Origin: Chloroflexota bacterium | GTDB lineage: Bacteria > Chloroflexota > Anaerolineae > Promineifilales > Promineifilaceae | Direction of reading: 5' to 3' | NCBI GenBank assembly: GCA_018004935.1 | Contig: JAGNBF010000020.1 | Coordinates: 1-64,000, forward strand | Length of the DNA stretch: 64,000 nucleotides | Part shown: positions 45,745-54,580 of the stretch, in pieces | How the letters are laid out: the number at the start of each line of letters is the position of its first letter | Position numbering within the stretch: the first letter of the stretch is position 1 | Made by a program: the position numbers and the translations under genes | Notes under the pieces: model-generated | Database searches by the model: none | What the model saw: the letters and a program-made list of their open reading frames with translations, nothing else | Told to the model about the DNA's origin: nothing

Positions 45745-46160
45745 TGCTCAAATTCCTGTTGGACACCAACATCATCTCCGAACCCTTGCGCCCGGTTCCG
45801 GCATCAGATGTCCTGATCCAATTACAGGCCCACCAAAATGAAATCGCCATTGCGTCTGTGGTCTGGCATGAACTGTGGTTTGGCTGTTATCGTTTGCCCC
45901 CTTCCGCCCGACGTACAGCGATTGAGCACTATTTGCATGAGGTGGTTGGGCCTAATTTGCCGCTTTTACCCTATGACGATCAGGCGGCGGAATGGCACGC
46001 CGCTGAACGAGCGCGTTTAACTGCCATCGGCAAACCACCCCCTTTTGCTGATGGTCAGATCGCGGCCATTGCCGCCGTGAACAACTTGACCCTCGTCACC
46101 TTTAATTTGAAAGATTATGCCTGTTTTCAGGGGGTACAATTGGTAGATTGGCGATCTTAA
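45744..46160 (+). CDS. VapC-type PIN-domain toxin
   Basis: A 138-residue PIN-domain ribonuclease toxin. The acidic active-site set is visible: LLDTNIISE (Asp near residue 7), a WHELWFG segment with Glu, and FADGQIAAIA with Asp near 103, then LVTFNLKDYACF. It is paired with the Phd-type antitoxin by a one-base overlap. It would cleave RNA when free of antitoxin. A typical accessory module between the MttB and GcvT genes. Confidence 0.9.
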   Translation: MLKFLLDTNIISEPLRPVPASDVLIQLQAHQNEIAIASVVWHELWFGCYRLPPSARRTAIEHYLHEVVGPNLPLLPYDDQAAEWHAAERARLTAIGKPPPFADGQIAAIAAVNNLTLVTFNLKDYACFQGVQLVDWRS

Positions 46161-46220
46161 ACTTTGCCAACCGAATTATCATATTGTCCAAAGCCCTATC
46201 AAACCCGAAACTAAAGATAA

Positions 46221-46700
46221 TTACGCTTTGTGAATGATGCCACAAGCATAGTCGCCATTCAACCAGGCCAGTTGAAATTCCTCGTGCGGGATGAGGCGTA
46301 ACGTTGCAGAAAATGCTGGGTCAAGAACCAATACATTCTCTTCATCTAAGCCCACAACGACCAGGGCATGGTTTGTTATTCTTGACCAATAACTGAGTTC
46401 ACCGGTATCCACAAAGGCAATAACGGGTTCGCCTTTTTGCAGATAATCTTCGGCCAGGATAGTCAGAGTCGCTTCTCGATAGGTGACGTGATAACCAACC
46501 TGCGTCAAATTGACGATATTGCGTCGGGGTGCGCCGATCGGCCCAATTTGTAACAAACGCACCAATTGAGAATACGGAAGTGGGCGACCGATGTAGCGCA
46601 ACAGCATAGTTGCACAAGCCGCCAGACAATCCGACTCGGCTTCTTGTTTATGAAAGGGAACTGGAAGCGGGGGAATAATGGGTAGCTTTTTGCTCGGCAT
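46221..46700 (-). CDS. C39-like papain-fold cysteine peptidase
   Basis: A 159-residue protein of the peptidase C39/papain-like fold. The Cys nucleophile Cys25 lies in AESDCLAACATMLLRYIG; the His is in ITNHALVVVGL (about 112) and the following VLDPAF supplies the Asp. No transporter domain is attached, unlike bacteriocin ABC-peptidases. It overlaps the upstream gene by 53 bp in another frame, a strong sign of joint expression. The partner may be its substrate, inhibitor or antitoxin. Function is unproven. Confidence 0.72.
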   Translation of the reverse strand: MPSKKLPIIPPLPVPFHKQEAESDCLAACATMLLRYIGRPLPYSQLVRLLQIGPIGAPRRNIVNLTQVGYHVTYREATLTILAEDYLQKGEPVIAFVDTGELSYWSRITNHALVVVGLDEENVLVLDPAFSATLRLIPHEEFQLAWLNGDYACGIIHKA

Positions 46701-47013
46701 ACGCTTGTATCAGGCGAATATCTTCAGGGGTAATGATAAGCTCTCCCGTTTCGACATCAATATCTATGTGACCCACTGGACCAACAGTGCCCTGGCTGGG
46801 TAAGGTAAGCAACACAGGAACCCGCCAACGTACTCGATCCGCCACAATCAAGGTTGGTTCGCCGCCCCGTAACAAATAAGCGATTTCGTTCGCTACAAAG
46901 CGACTGACCAGGCGGCGGGCGGCTTCGGCAGAAAAATGGATATTTGTTGAGACTTGAATCGTAAATTCCATTTGTCCTGAACGGGGTATTTGTTCGACAA
47001 TGGCTTCCATCAT
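46648..47013 (-). CDS. Small protein paired with the C39-like peptidase
   Basis: A 121-residue protein, not recognised as a named family. It starts at ATG 47013 (TAGGAGATTAC upstream) and ends inside the peptidase gene. The middle segment FSAEAARRLVSRFVANEIAY (about 27-46) is helical. The end has the form GHIDIDVETGELIITPEDI, seen in small proteins that accompany toxin-like partners in Chloroflexota and cyanobacteria. A longer frame extends to 47559, but it is antisense to the next gene and is not real. Confidence 0.6.
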   Translation of the reverse strand: MMEAIVEQIPRSGQMEFTIQVSTNIHFSAEAARRLVSRFVANEIAYLLRGGEPTLIVADRVRWRVPVLLTLPSQGTVGPVGHIDIDVETGELIITPEDIRLIQAYAEQKATHYSPASSSLS

Positions 47014-47112
47014 GTAATCTCCTATCCTCGCACCGAGTAAGGTGCAAAAGTTATTGGTATCATAGTAGCTAAGTGATATGATGACAATACCTAATCCCCC
47101 AAAGGTTGATTT

Positions 47113-48390
47113 ATGACTCAAGATAAACGCTCCCGTCGGCCTTCCCCTGCTCGCCCGGTAACACCGGCAACCCCCGTCGAACGGCGGACACCGTTGTATG
47201 ACATCCACGCCCGCGCGGCCGCGAAGATGATTCCCGGCGGTGGTGGTTTTATGTTCCCGTTCTCCTACACCGCCCCCATGGAAGAGCACCTGAACACCCG
47301 CACCAACGTGGGGATGCAGGATTTGTCCACGATGGGTGAGGTGGATGTGAAAGGGCCGGGGGCCGAACGGCTCATCAACCGCCTGCTGGTCAACGACATC
47401 CGCGATATGCACCCCGGTCAGGTGCGTTACTCCACGATGTGCAACGAAGATGGCCTGATTTTGGATGACATCACCGTGTACAAGTTCAGCGAAGAGCATT
47501 TTATGGTGGTCACCAGTTCCGGGCCACGCAAGGCAAGCTACCGCTGGATTGCCGACCATGCGGTGGGGGCCAGTGCCTACGCCACCGACCTGACCGGGGC
47601 GATTGCCCTCATTTCGGTGCAGGGGCCGCGCTCGCGGGATTTTCTGCTGTCCCTGGTGGAGGGGGCCGACCTGGAGAATTTGCGCTTTTTCTGGTTTACC
47701 TCGGCGGTGATCAACGGCACGGAACTGCTCATTTCTCGGTCAGGGTACACGGGGGAGTTGGGGTATGAACTGTATGTACCGGCTGAGGAAGCGGCCGCGA
47801 TCTGGAATCATCTCCTCACGCAAGGCAAAGAATTCGGCCTGCTCCCCTACGGTGTTCAGGCCATGCAAAGCCTGCGCATCGAAAAGGCGTTGCCCCTCTA
47901 CGGGCCAGACATTGACGGCTCGCAAACGCCGTTCCATGTGGGGTTGAACCGCTGGATTCGGTTCGACAAGCGGGAGTTTGTGGGGCGCGAGGCTCTCTTG
48001 CGCGTACAGGACATGGGACTGGATCAACGCTGGACGGGGCTGGTGCTGGAGAGCGACATCCCAGCCAATAACGGTGATTCGGTCTACAGCATCGCCGACA
48101 TCAGCACGGTGAAGCAGAAAATGTTCAGCGGCAGTGAGGCGGGGGCCTCGTTTGACCTGGAAACCGCCGGACAACCCATCGGCATGGTGACATCCAGCGC
48201 GAAGGGGCATAGTGTGGGCAAGATGTTGGCCCTGGCCTACCTGGACGTAACCCATTCCTGGCCGGGGGCAAGGGTGCTGGTGAATGTTAGCGGCCGCGGC
48301 GTCCTCGCCACCGTCACATCCACCCCCTTCTTCGACCCACAGGGCATCAGGATTCGCGCTACCGGCCCCAGGAAAGTAGCTCAATCCTGA
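47113..48390 (+). CDS. GcvT-family aminomethyltransferase (T-protein/DMGDH-domain homologue)
   Basis: A 425-residue folate-binding aminomethyltransferase. It has the GcvT core from about residue 50 (YTAPMEEHLNTRTNVGMQD), SGYTGELGYELYVP (about 200-213) and a C-terminal barrel domain ending GVLATVTSTPFFDPQG. The N-terminal ~30 residues (basic, Pro-rich) are an extension beyond classical GcvT. It would move one-carbon units from a methylated amine to tetrahydrofolate. There is no GcvH or GcvP in view, so it is not obviously part of a glycine cleavage operon. Context with MttB and the two flavoproteins favours methylamine or dimethylglycine demethylation. Confidence 0.82.
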   Translation: MTQDKRSRRPSPARPVTPATPVERRTPLYDIHARAAAKMIPGGGGFMFPFSYTAPMEEHLNTRTNVGMQDLSTMGEVDVKGPGAERLINRLLVNDIRDMHPGQVRYSTMCNEDGLILDDITVYKFSEEHFMVVTSSGPRKASYRWIADHAVGASAYATDLTGAIALISVQGPRSRDFLLSLVEGADLENLRFFWFTSAVINGTELLISRSGYTGELGYELYVPAEEAAAIWNHLLTQGKEFGLLPYGVQAMQSLRIEKALPLYGPDIDGSQTPFHVGLNRWIRFDKREFVGREALLRVQDMGLDQRWTGLVLESDIPANNGDSVYSIADISTVKQKMFSGSEAGASFDLETAGQPIGMVTSSAKGHSVGKMLALAYLDVTHSWPGARVLVNVSGRGVLATVTSTPFFDPQGIRIRATGPRKVAQS

Positions 48391-48579
48391 TAAAAAACTA
48401 TCTTGTATACACCCATTCATAACTCGACACTGGCGAAAATTGGGACGACCTCTGGAAGTCTCTCAGTCTCTCAGTCTCTTAGTCTCCAGAGGTCAGCGTA
48501 AAAAACGTAATGTCGAGTAAATAAAGCGGAATCTGGCACATAACATCACTGAAATTGGGAACCCCAAAGGAAAAACAAA
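48391..48579. repeat. Short AGTCTCT repeat hairpin
   Basis: Around 48440-48495 the arms ACCTCTGGA and TCCAGAGGT enclose a run of AGTCTCTCAGTCTCT words. The same AGTCTCC vocabulary appears inside the FAD-GcvT gene at 54811-54898. Nothing else is recognisable in the gap. Confidence 0.55.
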
Positions 48580-48957
48580 ATGAAATTCACCGCCACCTAC
48601 ATCGAGCCCTACACCAACGACATCACGGCCAATGTCATGTTCGCAGACCCGGAGACAGACCCGGACCAACCCTCTGTTTTATCCTTCTCACGCCCCATCG
48701 AACCCGGCTTTGAAGACAGCGCCTATTATTTTGAAGTCAACGACCAATCGTATGGCAGTTATGGCGGTTTGGTCTATGCCAAACTGACTCGCGACAGCAT
48801 CGAAATCCGCCTGGAAGAATATCTGGTCGAGAAATTTGGCGAGGATGATTTGCGTGAGATTCGGGCGGAGTTCCAGGCCAATGACGAACTGTATGCGTCC
48901 ATCCTCGAAACCATGAAGCGGATTTTCCAGGGTCACGACATTCTGCAAACCGAATAA
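48580..48957 (+). CDS. Hypothetical protein
   Basis: A 125-residue acidic protein, not recognised. Predicted mixed beta/alpha, with an N-terminal beta-rich half (FTATYIEPYTND, then a long acidic loop) and an amphipathic C-terminal helix pair. No signal peptide. AAAGGA precedes the ATG. Stands alone between the GcvT-like gene and a repeat-filled gap. No function is proposed. Confidence 0.6.
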   Translation: MKFTATYIEPYTNDITANVMFADPETDPDQPSVLSFSRPIEPGFEDSAYYFEVNDQSYGSYGGLVYAKLTRDSIEIRLEEYLVEKFGEDDLREIRAEFQANDELYASILETMKRIFQGHDILQTE

Positions 48958-49167
48958 TGGGCATGGTTCAAAAGTCGGCAAACTGTACTTAACATTTTGT
49001 AGGGTGATTTTTTAAATCGCCCAGCGGACGATTTAAAAAATCGTCCTACAGATGTAAGCGTTCAGTCATATATTCATCGGCCAGTCGTAAACGACCGGGC
49101 TATGGTTACAAGGCCGCTGGCCTGGGCTTTTAGCCCGCAGGGCAAAGATGCTGGCGCAAACGGGACA
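48958..49167. repeat. R1 and R4/TIR half-elements
   Basis: An R1 remnant (about 48997-49051, stems GGGCGATTT-like with variable loops) followed by a left TIR end GTAAGCGTTCAG (about 49053-49064) and an R4 block (to about 49145) without a matching right end. It is therefore a decayed or truncated TIR element. Confidence 0.7.
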
Positions 49168-49866
49168 ATGTTAATGAAGATATGGCTCATGACTAAACGG
49201 CTCAATTTTTGGATGTGCAGTTGGGTCTTGTTATTGATGATAGGGTGTCAGAACACCTCTGATGTGCCGTCGCCAACGGTTACTCTGCCGTCCGCGGCCG
49301 CTACCCCAATACCAAGCGTCACACCAACCTCCACGATTTCTTTACCAATCGCTACACCAGACTTCCAAGTTCTCGAACACTCTGTTTATCGTGACCTTCT
49401 CCCTGGGCTATTTGGAGATCGGACAATATTCCTCATCAACAATCGGATTGTTACTTTTGATGATGACCATTCTGATTGGCAATATTTTTCAGAACGTATG
49501 CCCACCGTTCAACCGGACACCTGGGATGACTTTTTGCATTCTCAAAGCCGTACATACGCTATTGATGCGTTGTTATCTTCTTTGCCTGGCCTCATATTGG
49601 TCAATCCTGAAGATTATTACCACGCGTTTATGTGCGGAGAAACTTTCTGCGCTGATACTGAAAAAATTCGGGCCGACTATCCACAAGCCTTTACGGCATT
49701 GATCACACTTTCCCGTGTTGGGTTTAGTCAGGATGGGCAACAGGCATTGGTTTGGCTCAGTGTGGATGACGGTGACAGCATATTTGAGGATTACATCGTC
49801 CTATTAACCCAGCAGGGCACACACTGGGTAATTGAAGACAAGGCCATTTCGACTTGGGTGTCTTGA
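49168..49866 (+). CDS. Putative lipoprotein
   Basis: A 232-residue exported protein, not recognised. Signal sequence with a hydrophobic core (about 13-26) and lipobox LMIGC; Cys27 would be lipidated. A Pro/Thr/Ser-rich linker (about 33-65) leads to a globular part with DYPQAFTALITLSRVGFSQDGQQALVWL-like beta-helix pattern (about 170-200, read here in abbreviated form) and a stretch EDYIVLLTQQGTHWVIED. The lipoprotein signal could also start at 49174 or 49189. Codon usage is more AT-rich than in the flanking genes. Confidence 0.62.
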   Translation: MLMKIWLMTKRLNFWMCSWVLLLMIGCQNTSDVPSPTVTLPSAAATPIPSVTPTSTISLPIATPDFQVLEHSVYRDLLPGLFGDRTIFLINNRIVTFDDDHSDWQYFSERMPTVQPDTWDDFLHSQSRTYAIDALLSSLPGLILVNPEDYYHAFMCGETFCADTEKIRADYPQAFTALITLSRVGFSQDGQQALVWLSVDDGDSIFEDYIVLLTQQGTHWVIEDKAISTWVS

Positions 49867-50025
49867 ACTGGTAAGCGTAGGACTTGTCATTCTGACGAGT
49901 CTTCGAGGAAGAATCCCATAAGTTCCGTCCAGCAAGTTGTTGGATGGGCAAAGGGTACTGGATGCTTCGCTCCGAAGACTCCGCTCAGCATGACAGGTAG
50001 AAGCTGTAGCAAAAAAGAGCAAATT

Positions 50026-51384
50026 ATGATTGGATACAGCAAACATTTCAACGTCATTGTTGTTGGGGTTGGCGGAATGGGGAGTGCAACCTGCTATCAG
50101 CTTGCCAGGAGAGGCAAGCGGGTGTTGGGGATTGAGAAGTACGACATTCCCCACGACCTCGGCTCGTCGCATGGGTATACGCGCATCATCCGGCTGGCCT
50201 ATTACGAGCATCCTTCCTACGTGATGCTCCTCAGACGTTCCTACGAACTGTGGGAAGAGATTGAGCGGCGTACCAGCACAAAACTGCTCCACAAAGTCGG
50301 CTCGATTGACGCTGGCCCGGCCGATAGCTGGGTGTTCAAGGGGTCACTGCAATCGTGTGTGGAACATGATTTGCCCCATGAAGTTCTGACCGGCAAAGAG
50401 CTACACGACCGGTTCCCCGGCTATAACCTGCCCTACGACCATCTGGCGGTTTTGCAACCAGATGGTGGTTTCCTGGTTCCCGAACAGGCGACGGTGGCCT
50501 TTGTTGAGGCGGCGCAGGCGATGGGGGCGGAGATTCGCGGCCGCGAGGAGATGCTGGAGTGGCGTCCTACGTCAGAAGGGGGCGTGCGCGTCTTCACCGA
50601 CCGGGGCGAATACACCGCCGACCATCTGGTCATCACTGCCGGATCGTGGAATCAGAATGTTCTGCCGTTTTTGCGCGGGTTGGCCGTGCCGGAGCGTCAG
50701 GTGTTGGCCTGGTTGCAACCGGAACGACCGGAACTGTTCCGCCCGGAGCGATTCCCGGTGTTTAACTGTCTGGTGAACGAAGGGCGATATTATGGCTTCC
50801 CGGTGTTTGGCGTGCCGGGGTTCAAGTTTGGCAAATACCACCATTTTGAAGAACAAGGGCCAGCCGACCAGATAGATTTTGAACCGCGCTGGGACGATGA
50901 GGAGATGCTCCGTGAGTTTGCCGCCCGCTATTTCCCGCTGGGGGCAGGGCCGGTGATGTCGTTAAAGGCGTGTATGTTCACCAACTCGCCGGATGGACAT
51001 TTCATCATGGATTTGCACCCGGATTATCCACAGGTGTCGTTTGCCGCCGGTTTTTCCGGGCACGGGTACAAGTTCGCCAGCGTTATCGGCGAAATCCTGG
51101 CCGACCTGGCCGAGCGTGGGGATACACGCCACGACATCAGCCTGTTTAACCTGGCCCGGTTTACGGGGCAGGTGAGTGCGCTCCATGCCGGGCACATGGC
51201 GGGAGTGGGGTTGCCGGTGATGCGTAGGCAGACTTCGCGGCGTATGTTGCCACGAGAAACCGGGTTTTTCGGAAAAACCCGGTTTCTACGCCAGCGGCAC
51301 ACTCAACATCATACCCACTCTGGTCTTATGGACTCCACCGACCCGCTGTATTGGGAACAAGATTCGCTCAAACCATTCTGGTAA
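50026..51384 (+). CDS. MTOX/monomeric sarcosine oxidase-like flavoprotein with extra C-terminal tail
   Basis: A 452-residue FAD amine oxidoreductase of the N-methyltryptophan/monomeric sarcosine oxidase family. Dinucleotide motif GVGGMG (14-19). The covalent-flavin Cys is in KACMFTNSPDGHF (about 315). The family fold ends near LARF (about residue 380); the remaining ~70 residues are unlike the family. They are partly encoded by an R8 hairpin (51255-51287, 15-bp perfect stem), giving a GFFGKTRF segment. ATG 50026 has weak upstream support. It would demethylate a secondary amine with O2 or another acceptor. Confidence 0.8.
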   Translation: MIGYSKHFNVIVVGVGGMGSATCYQLARRGKRVLGIEKYDIPHDLGSSHGYTRIIRLAYYEHPSYVMLLRRSYELWEEIERRTSTKLLHKVGSIDAGPADSWVFKGSLQSCVEHDLPHEVLTGKELHDRFPGYNLPYDHLAVLQPDGGFLVPEQATVAFVEAAQAMGAEIRGREEMLEWRPTSEGGVRVFTDRGEYTADHLVITAGSWNQNVLPFLRGLAVPERQVLAWLQPERPELFRPERFPVFNCLVNEGRYYGFPVFGVPGFKFGKYHHFEEQGPADQIDFEPRWDDEEMLREFAARYFPLGAGPVMSLKACMFTNSPDGHFIMDLHPDYPQVSFAAGFSGHGYKFASVIGEILADLAERGDTRHDISLFNLARFTGQVSALHAGHMAGVGLPVMRRQTSRRMLPRETGFFGKTRFLRQRHTQHHTHSGLMDSTDPLYWEQDSLKPFW

Positions 51385-51417
51385 TTTGTGGACGACTTTT
51401 TGTCTCATTAGAGACGA

Positions 51418-52782
51418 TTATTCCCACTGCGGCACAACACCCAGTAAAAGACCAGGCCGTAGGATTTCTTCCGGTGGTTCCGTACCTGTAGCAGAAATGC
51501 GCCAGATAGCTGTTTCCTCTAGTAACCCACTTTTTACTTCTTGCAACAAGAGAAATTCACCCAATGGAGTCCAGCTTACGAGTTGCAAGGGTTGCGGCAA
51601 TGTCTGTTGCCAGAATATTGTGCCAGTTAGTAGAGAAATAACAGATAAACGATAAACTTCTTGTTCTTTACCCTGACAGTTCAGAAAATAGGCAAATAAT
51701 TGGCTCTCAAATGACCATGCCCAACTCTGAGATTGAAGTAGCGTATCCGAACAAATTTCCAACTCTGGTAATGAGAATAGGCTTTCACCTTTCCGGTTTT
51801 TGATTTGCCCGTCTGGTTGCAAAAAATACTGGCCATCGGGCGAAATATCTAATACCGGTCCGGTAAACTCTGTGGTCAGACTTGCTTCTGGAGAAAAAAA
51901 GATGGCCGGGTTGGCAGCTTTGATTAATAAGGTCTCATCAGGTAGCCAGGCTAATAGACTGTTTATGCTGGTTTCAGGGGGTGTGGCAAATGTACCTATT
52001 AGCCGGGATTCTTTGGTAGAGGAATGAATGAGCCAAAGGTTTACATAACAGCAAGCAGGGTGGGTAGAGTCTGCGGCCGCGACAACAATCCAGGAACTAC
52101 TTGGGGACCAGCTTGCCCCTAACAACTTGTCCTCACTTTCCCAAAAGGGACAAACCTCATGCTGGTTGGCTACATCATACATACATAACCAACGATCTCG
52201 TACCCCCTGACCATCCCAGTCAAGGTAAGCAAATTGTTGACTATCGGGTGCCCACGCGGGCCAGATACCGCGCTTTTCCGCCATAACCTCTTGATTGTCC
52301 ACATCTAACAAAACCCAATATCCATTGCCGTTATCAGCAACTAACCACTGACCATCTTTAGAAACAAGGGACGCATCATATAAAAGAGTGGGCCAGGCCG
52401 AATCAGGGTTAACCTCAATAGACAATAAAGCCTCAACTTGCGTACCCGATGACTCTAAACGTATCAGGGATCCCACACTATCCAGACCTAAAAGCGTCAT
52501 TGACTGACCATTTGATACGGTTACACTCTCGACGTTAGAGGATGTTTCGGTTGGTAAAGGTGTAAATGTTACGGTTTCCTTTACCTCTGTAGGAGATTGT
52601 GAAACAGATGAGGGCAAAGAGGCTATAGTAGAAGAAGGAGGCAATAAATCAGGGGATGGTGAAAGCAGAGAAATTTTTGTCTCATCTGGAACATGCGGAG
52701 TGGGATTGTTTGTTGATGTGCAACCCACCAGACTGCCACATAAACTAAACAAGATTATCCAGTAGGGTAGTGAGAATTTCAT
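51418..52782 (-). CDS. Lipoprotein with WD40/TolB-like beta-propeller
   Basis: A 454-residue exported lipoprotein. Signal peptide with lipobox LVGC (Cys about 21), followed by a Ser/Thr/Pro-rich linker. The rest has repeated beta-propeller blades of the TolB/WD40 type, such as PDSQQFAYLDWDGQG, SPSSSWIVVAAADS and SFESQLFAYFLNCQG. It presumably binds or senses something at the cell surface; no partner is evident. A 23-bp perfect hairpin lies 20 bp before its start (52803-52855). One GCGGCCGC copy. Confidence 0.75.
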   Translation of the reverse strand: MKFSLPYWIILFSLCGSLVGCTSTNNPTPHVPDETKISLLSPSPDLLPPSSTIASLPSSVSQSPTEVKETVTFTPLPTETSSNVESVTVSNGQSMTLLGLDSVGSLIRLESSGTQVEALLSIEVNPDSAWPTLLYDASLVSKDGQWLVADNGNGYWVLLDVDNQEVMAEKRGIWPAWAPDSQQFAYLDWDGQGVRDRWLCMYDVANQHEVCPFWESEDKLLGASWSPSSSWIVVAAADSTHPACCYVNLWLIHSSTKESRLIGTFATPPETSINSLLAWLPDETLLIKAANPAIFFSPEASLTTEFTGPVLDISPDGQYFLQPDGQIKNRKGESLFSLPELEICSDTLLQSQSWAWSFESQLFAYFLNCQGKEQEVYRLSVISLLTGTIFWQQTLPQPLQLVSWTPLGEFLLLQEVKSGLLEETAIWRISATGTEPPEEILRPGLLLGVVPQWE

Positions 52783-53129
52783 TTAGCTCTCCTTGACATC
52801 ACATCTGCCAATACGCAACAAGTGTAATGATAACACTTGTTGCGTATTGGCAGATGACAGCCTGCTAAAAATGTGCAACTATTGAGTCAATATGCTTTTT
52901 GACCCTGCGCCTGTTTAGTACCTTACGAGTTAACTTCTTGTACAGTTAGCCAGAAAAAGGTTACACAGAGATTCACAGAGGAGGCACAGAGGTTCACAGA
53001 GAATTCTTTCAAACTCTGTGTATCTCCGTATTTTCTCTGTGCCTCTCTGTGTTCCTTCTCTTTGGTTCTGGCTCGTCCAGGTTAGGAAACTGTCCCACGC
53101 AAAATCAGAAATTGTCTGTGGATAACTCT
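52783..53129. repeat. 23-bp perfect hairpin and CACAGAG inverted repeat
   Basis: Arms 52803-52825 and 52833-52855 (half ATCTGCCAATACGCAACAAG then TGT) pair perfectly around a 7-nt loop; this is the leader region of the beta-propeller lipoprotein. About 150 bp further, ACACAGAG-type words near 52960-53000 face CTCTGTG-type words near 53030-53050, forming a second, imperfect hairpin. Neither matches other repeats in the window. Confidence 0.75.
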
Positions 53130-54308
53130 TTAGTAGTACAACGTCCCACACTTACCGGGTGGTGTTGCATTAGGGTTGCCTGGATAGGGGTAAACAAGAG
53201 CTGTAAAACCACTCATTCCGACCAGGCTTACCCCGACATTAGAACTATTTCTTACCTCAAAATGCAAATGAGCACCAGAACTTTGCCCTGTATTGCCTGA
53301 ATAACCCACCCGTGCTCCTTTGGCAATTGTACGAGGCGGAAACAAGATGCTTTCATCAAACGAAGATAAGTGAGCGTAGTAGTGGTAATAAGAACTTGTT
53401 TGAATTTTGACATAATTGCCAAAACCACCAGCGTCCCACCCAAGCGTCAGTACTGTTCCAGAATTAGCCGCATAAACCGATGTTCCTTCAGGTCTTGGCA
53501 CATCAATGGCATATCGGGAGCGATTGTTGTTATGATAGCTTGAATTGCAAGTAGCATTCCACGTACCACCACTGAGGGGAACACGCCAGCCATTAAGGTT
53601 TGTCTGTCGTGTCGGGAACCACATCGTAGCATCCTGGTTTTCTTCATTATCTTTTGTGGGTGAATCTTCAGAACTATTCCCTAATGGAAAGGGCGAAAAT
53701 TCATCCCCAAAAATATCTTGAAGTGTCTCTGGTGTTGCTTCGCCAAATCTGAATGATGCAATCAAAGACGAAAAAGTGCTTGCTTTATCCGTGTTCATAT
53801 TTGACCAGATAAACCAAACCATCTTTCCTCTAGGGATATTAACATAACGGAAAGCCGTGAGAGGTGATGTGCCTTCAACATATAAAGCTGTCAATTTATC
53901 AACTTCTATTTCGTAGCTTTGCTTGTCATAGAGTTCAGACGCATCGAGAACACTATTGCTTTTATTATATTTTTCTGTCCATTCAGTAATTGATATATGT
54001 TCGTCCCACGCCACGAAATAGAAGCCAATTGCTACAAAAGGAAGAGAATCGTGGTGATTCTCAGGATCGGTAATTGCAGAAGATGATTGTCGGAACATGA
54101 TCACCTCTCCGGCGGCTGTTTCCTCAGTACGAGGGATCGCATCCCAATCAGAAGGGTAATCAACGGAAAAATCATAGACAGAATCATGATAGGTGTACCA
54201 ATCACCGTTCGTGCCATTGTCTGATACCATTGCAAAACCAGAAAGCATCATAACAAGGAAACCGAGGATGACAACCCCAACAAGCAAGCGAAATTCTTTA
54301 TGTTTCAT
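53130..54308 (-). CDS. M23-family peptidoglycan endopeptidase-like protein
   Basis: A 392-residue exported protein. N-terminal transmembrane/signal segment (about 8-28), a PsbP/DcrB-like domain (about 35-205) and a C-terminal M23 (LytM) metallopeptidase domain (about 270-392). M23 features are GAHLHFEV (second His pair), YYHYYAHL and GYSGNTGQSSG. The first zinc motif, usually HxxxD, reads RYAID in the register I see, so activity is uncertain unless a nearby His in YHNNNRSRYAIDV substitutes. It may be an envelope remodelling enzyme or a degenerate, non-catalytic M23. AT-rich and free of GCGGCCGC. Confidence 0.72.
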   Translation of the reverse strand: MKHKEFRLLVGVVILGFLVMMLSGFAMVSDNGTNGDWYTYHDSVYDFSVDYPSDWDAIPRTEETAAGEVIMFRQSSSAITDPENHHDSLPFVAIGFYFVAWDEHISITEWTEKYNKSNSVLDASELYDKQSYEIEVDKLTALYVEGTSPLTAFRYVNIPRGKMVWFIWSNMNTDKASTFSSLIASFRFGEATPETLQDIFGDEFSPFPLGNSSEDSPTKDNEENQDATMWFPTRQTNLNGWRVPLSGGTWNATCNSSYHNNNRSRYAIDVPRPEGTSVYAANSGTVLTLGWDAGGFGNYVKIQTSSYYHYYAHLSSFDESILFPPRTIAKGARVGYSGNTGQSSGAHLHFEVRNSSNVGVSLVGMSGFTALVYPYPGNPNATPPGKCGTLYY

Positions 54309-54580
54309 TTTTTATTCTCCTTCTATTTTATATTCAACACAGTGAGAACGCGACTTCAATAATATTGTTTTTTTTTTTGAATTAGTCAAGAGAAATAAAC
54401 TAAAACTTCCCAAAAAACATAGTTGTTCAATCTTGAAGTCATTCAATTTTGCACAAAGCTCTTGGAACCAACTTGTGTGGTATTTGAGCGCACCTGCTAC
54501 CCGGTGCCTCTGTCTGGCTATTTTTGCACTCCATGTTACCATTGGAATCTTTGGTGACTTTTTATTGTTGGAGATGTGTT
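54309..54580. other. AT-rich intergenic segment
   Basis: An AT-rich stretch with a T8 run near 54368, between divergent genes. I see no repeat module here. GGAG (54570-54573) precedes the ATG of the FAD-GcvT gene. Confidence 0.5.

Noticed and set aside
46648-47559. 303-codon minus-strand frame
   Set aside because: The part beyond 47013 is antisense to the GcvT-like gene; a good ribosome-binding site supports ATG 47013.
51399-51412. Possible bidirectional terminator between convergent genes
   Set aside because: The GTCTC/GAGAC stem is only five base pairs, with no T-run on the downstream side.
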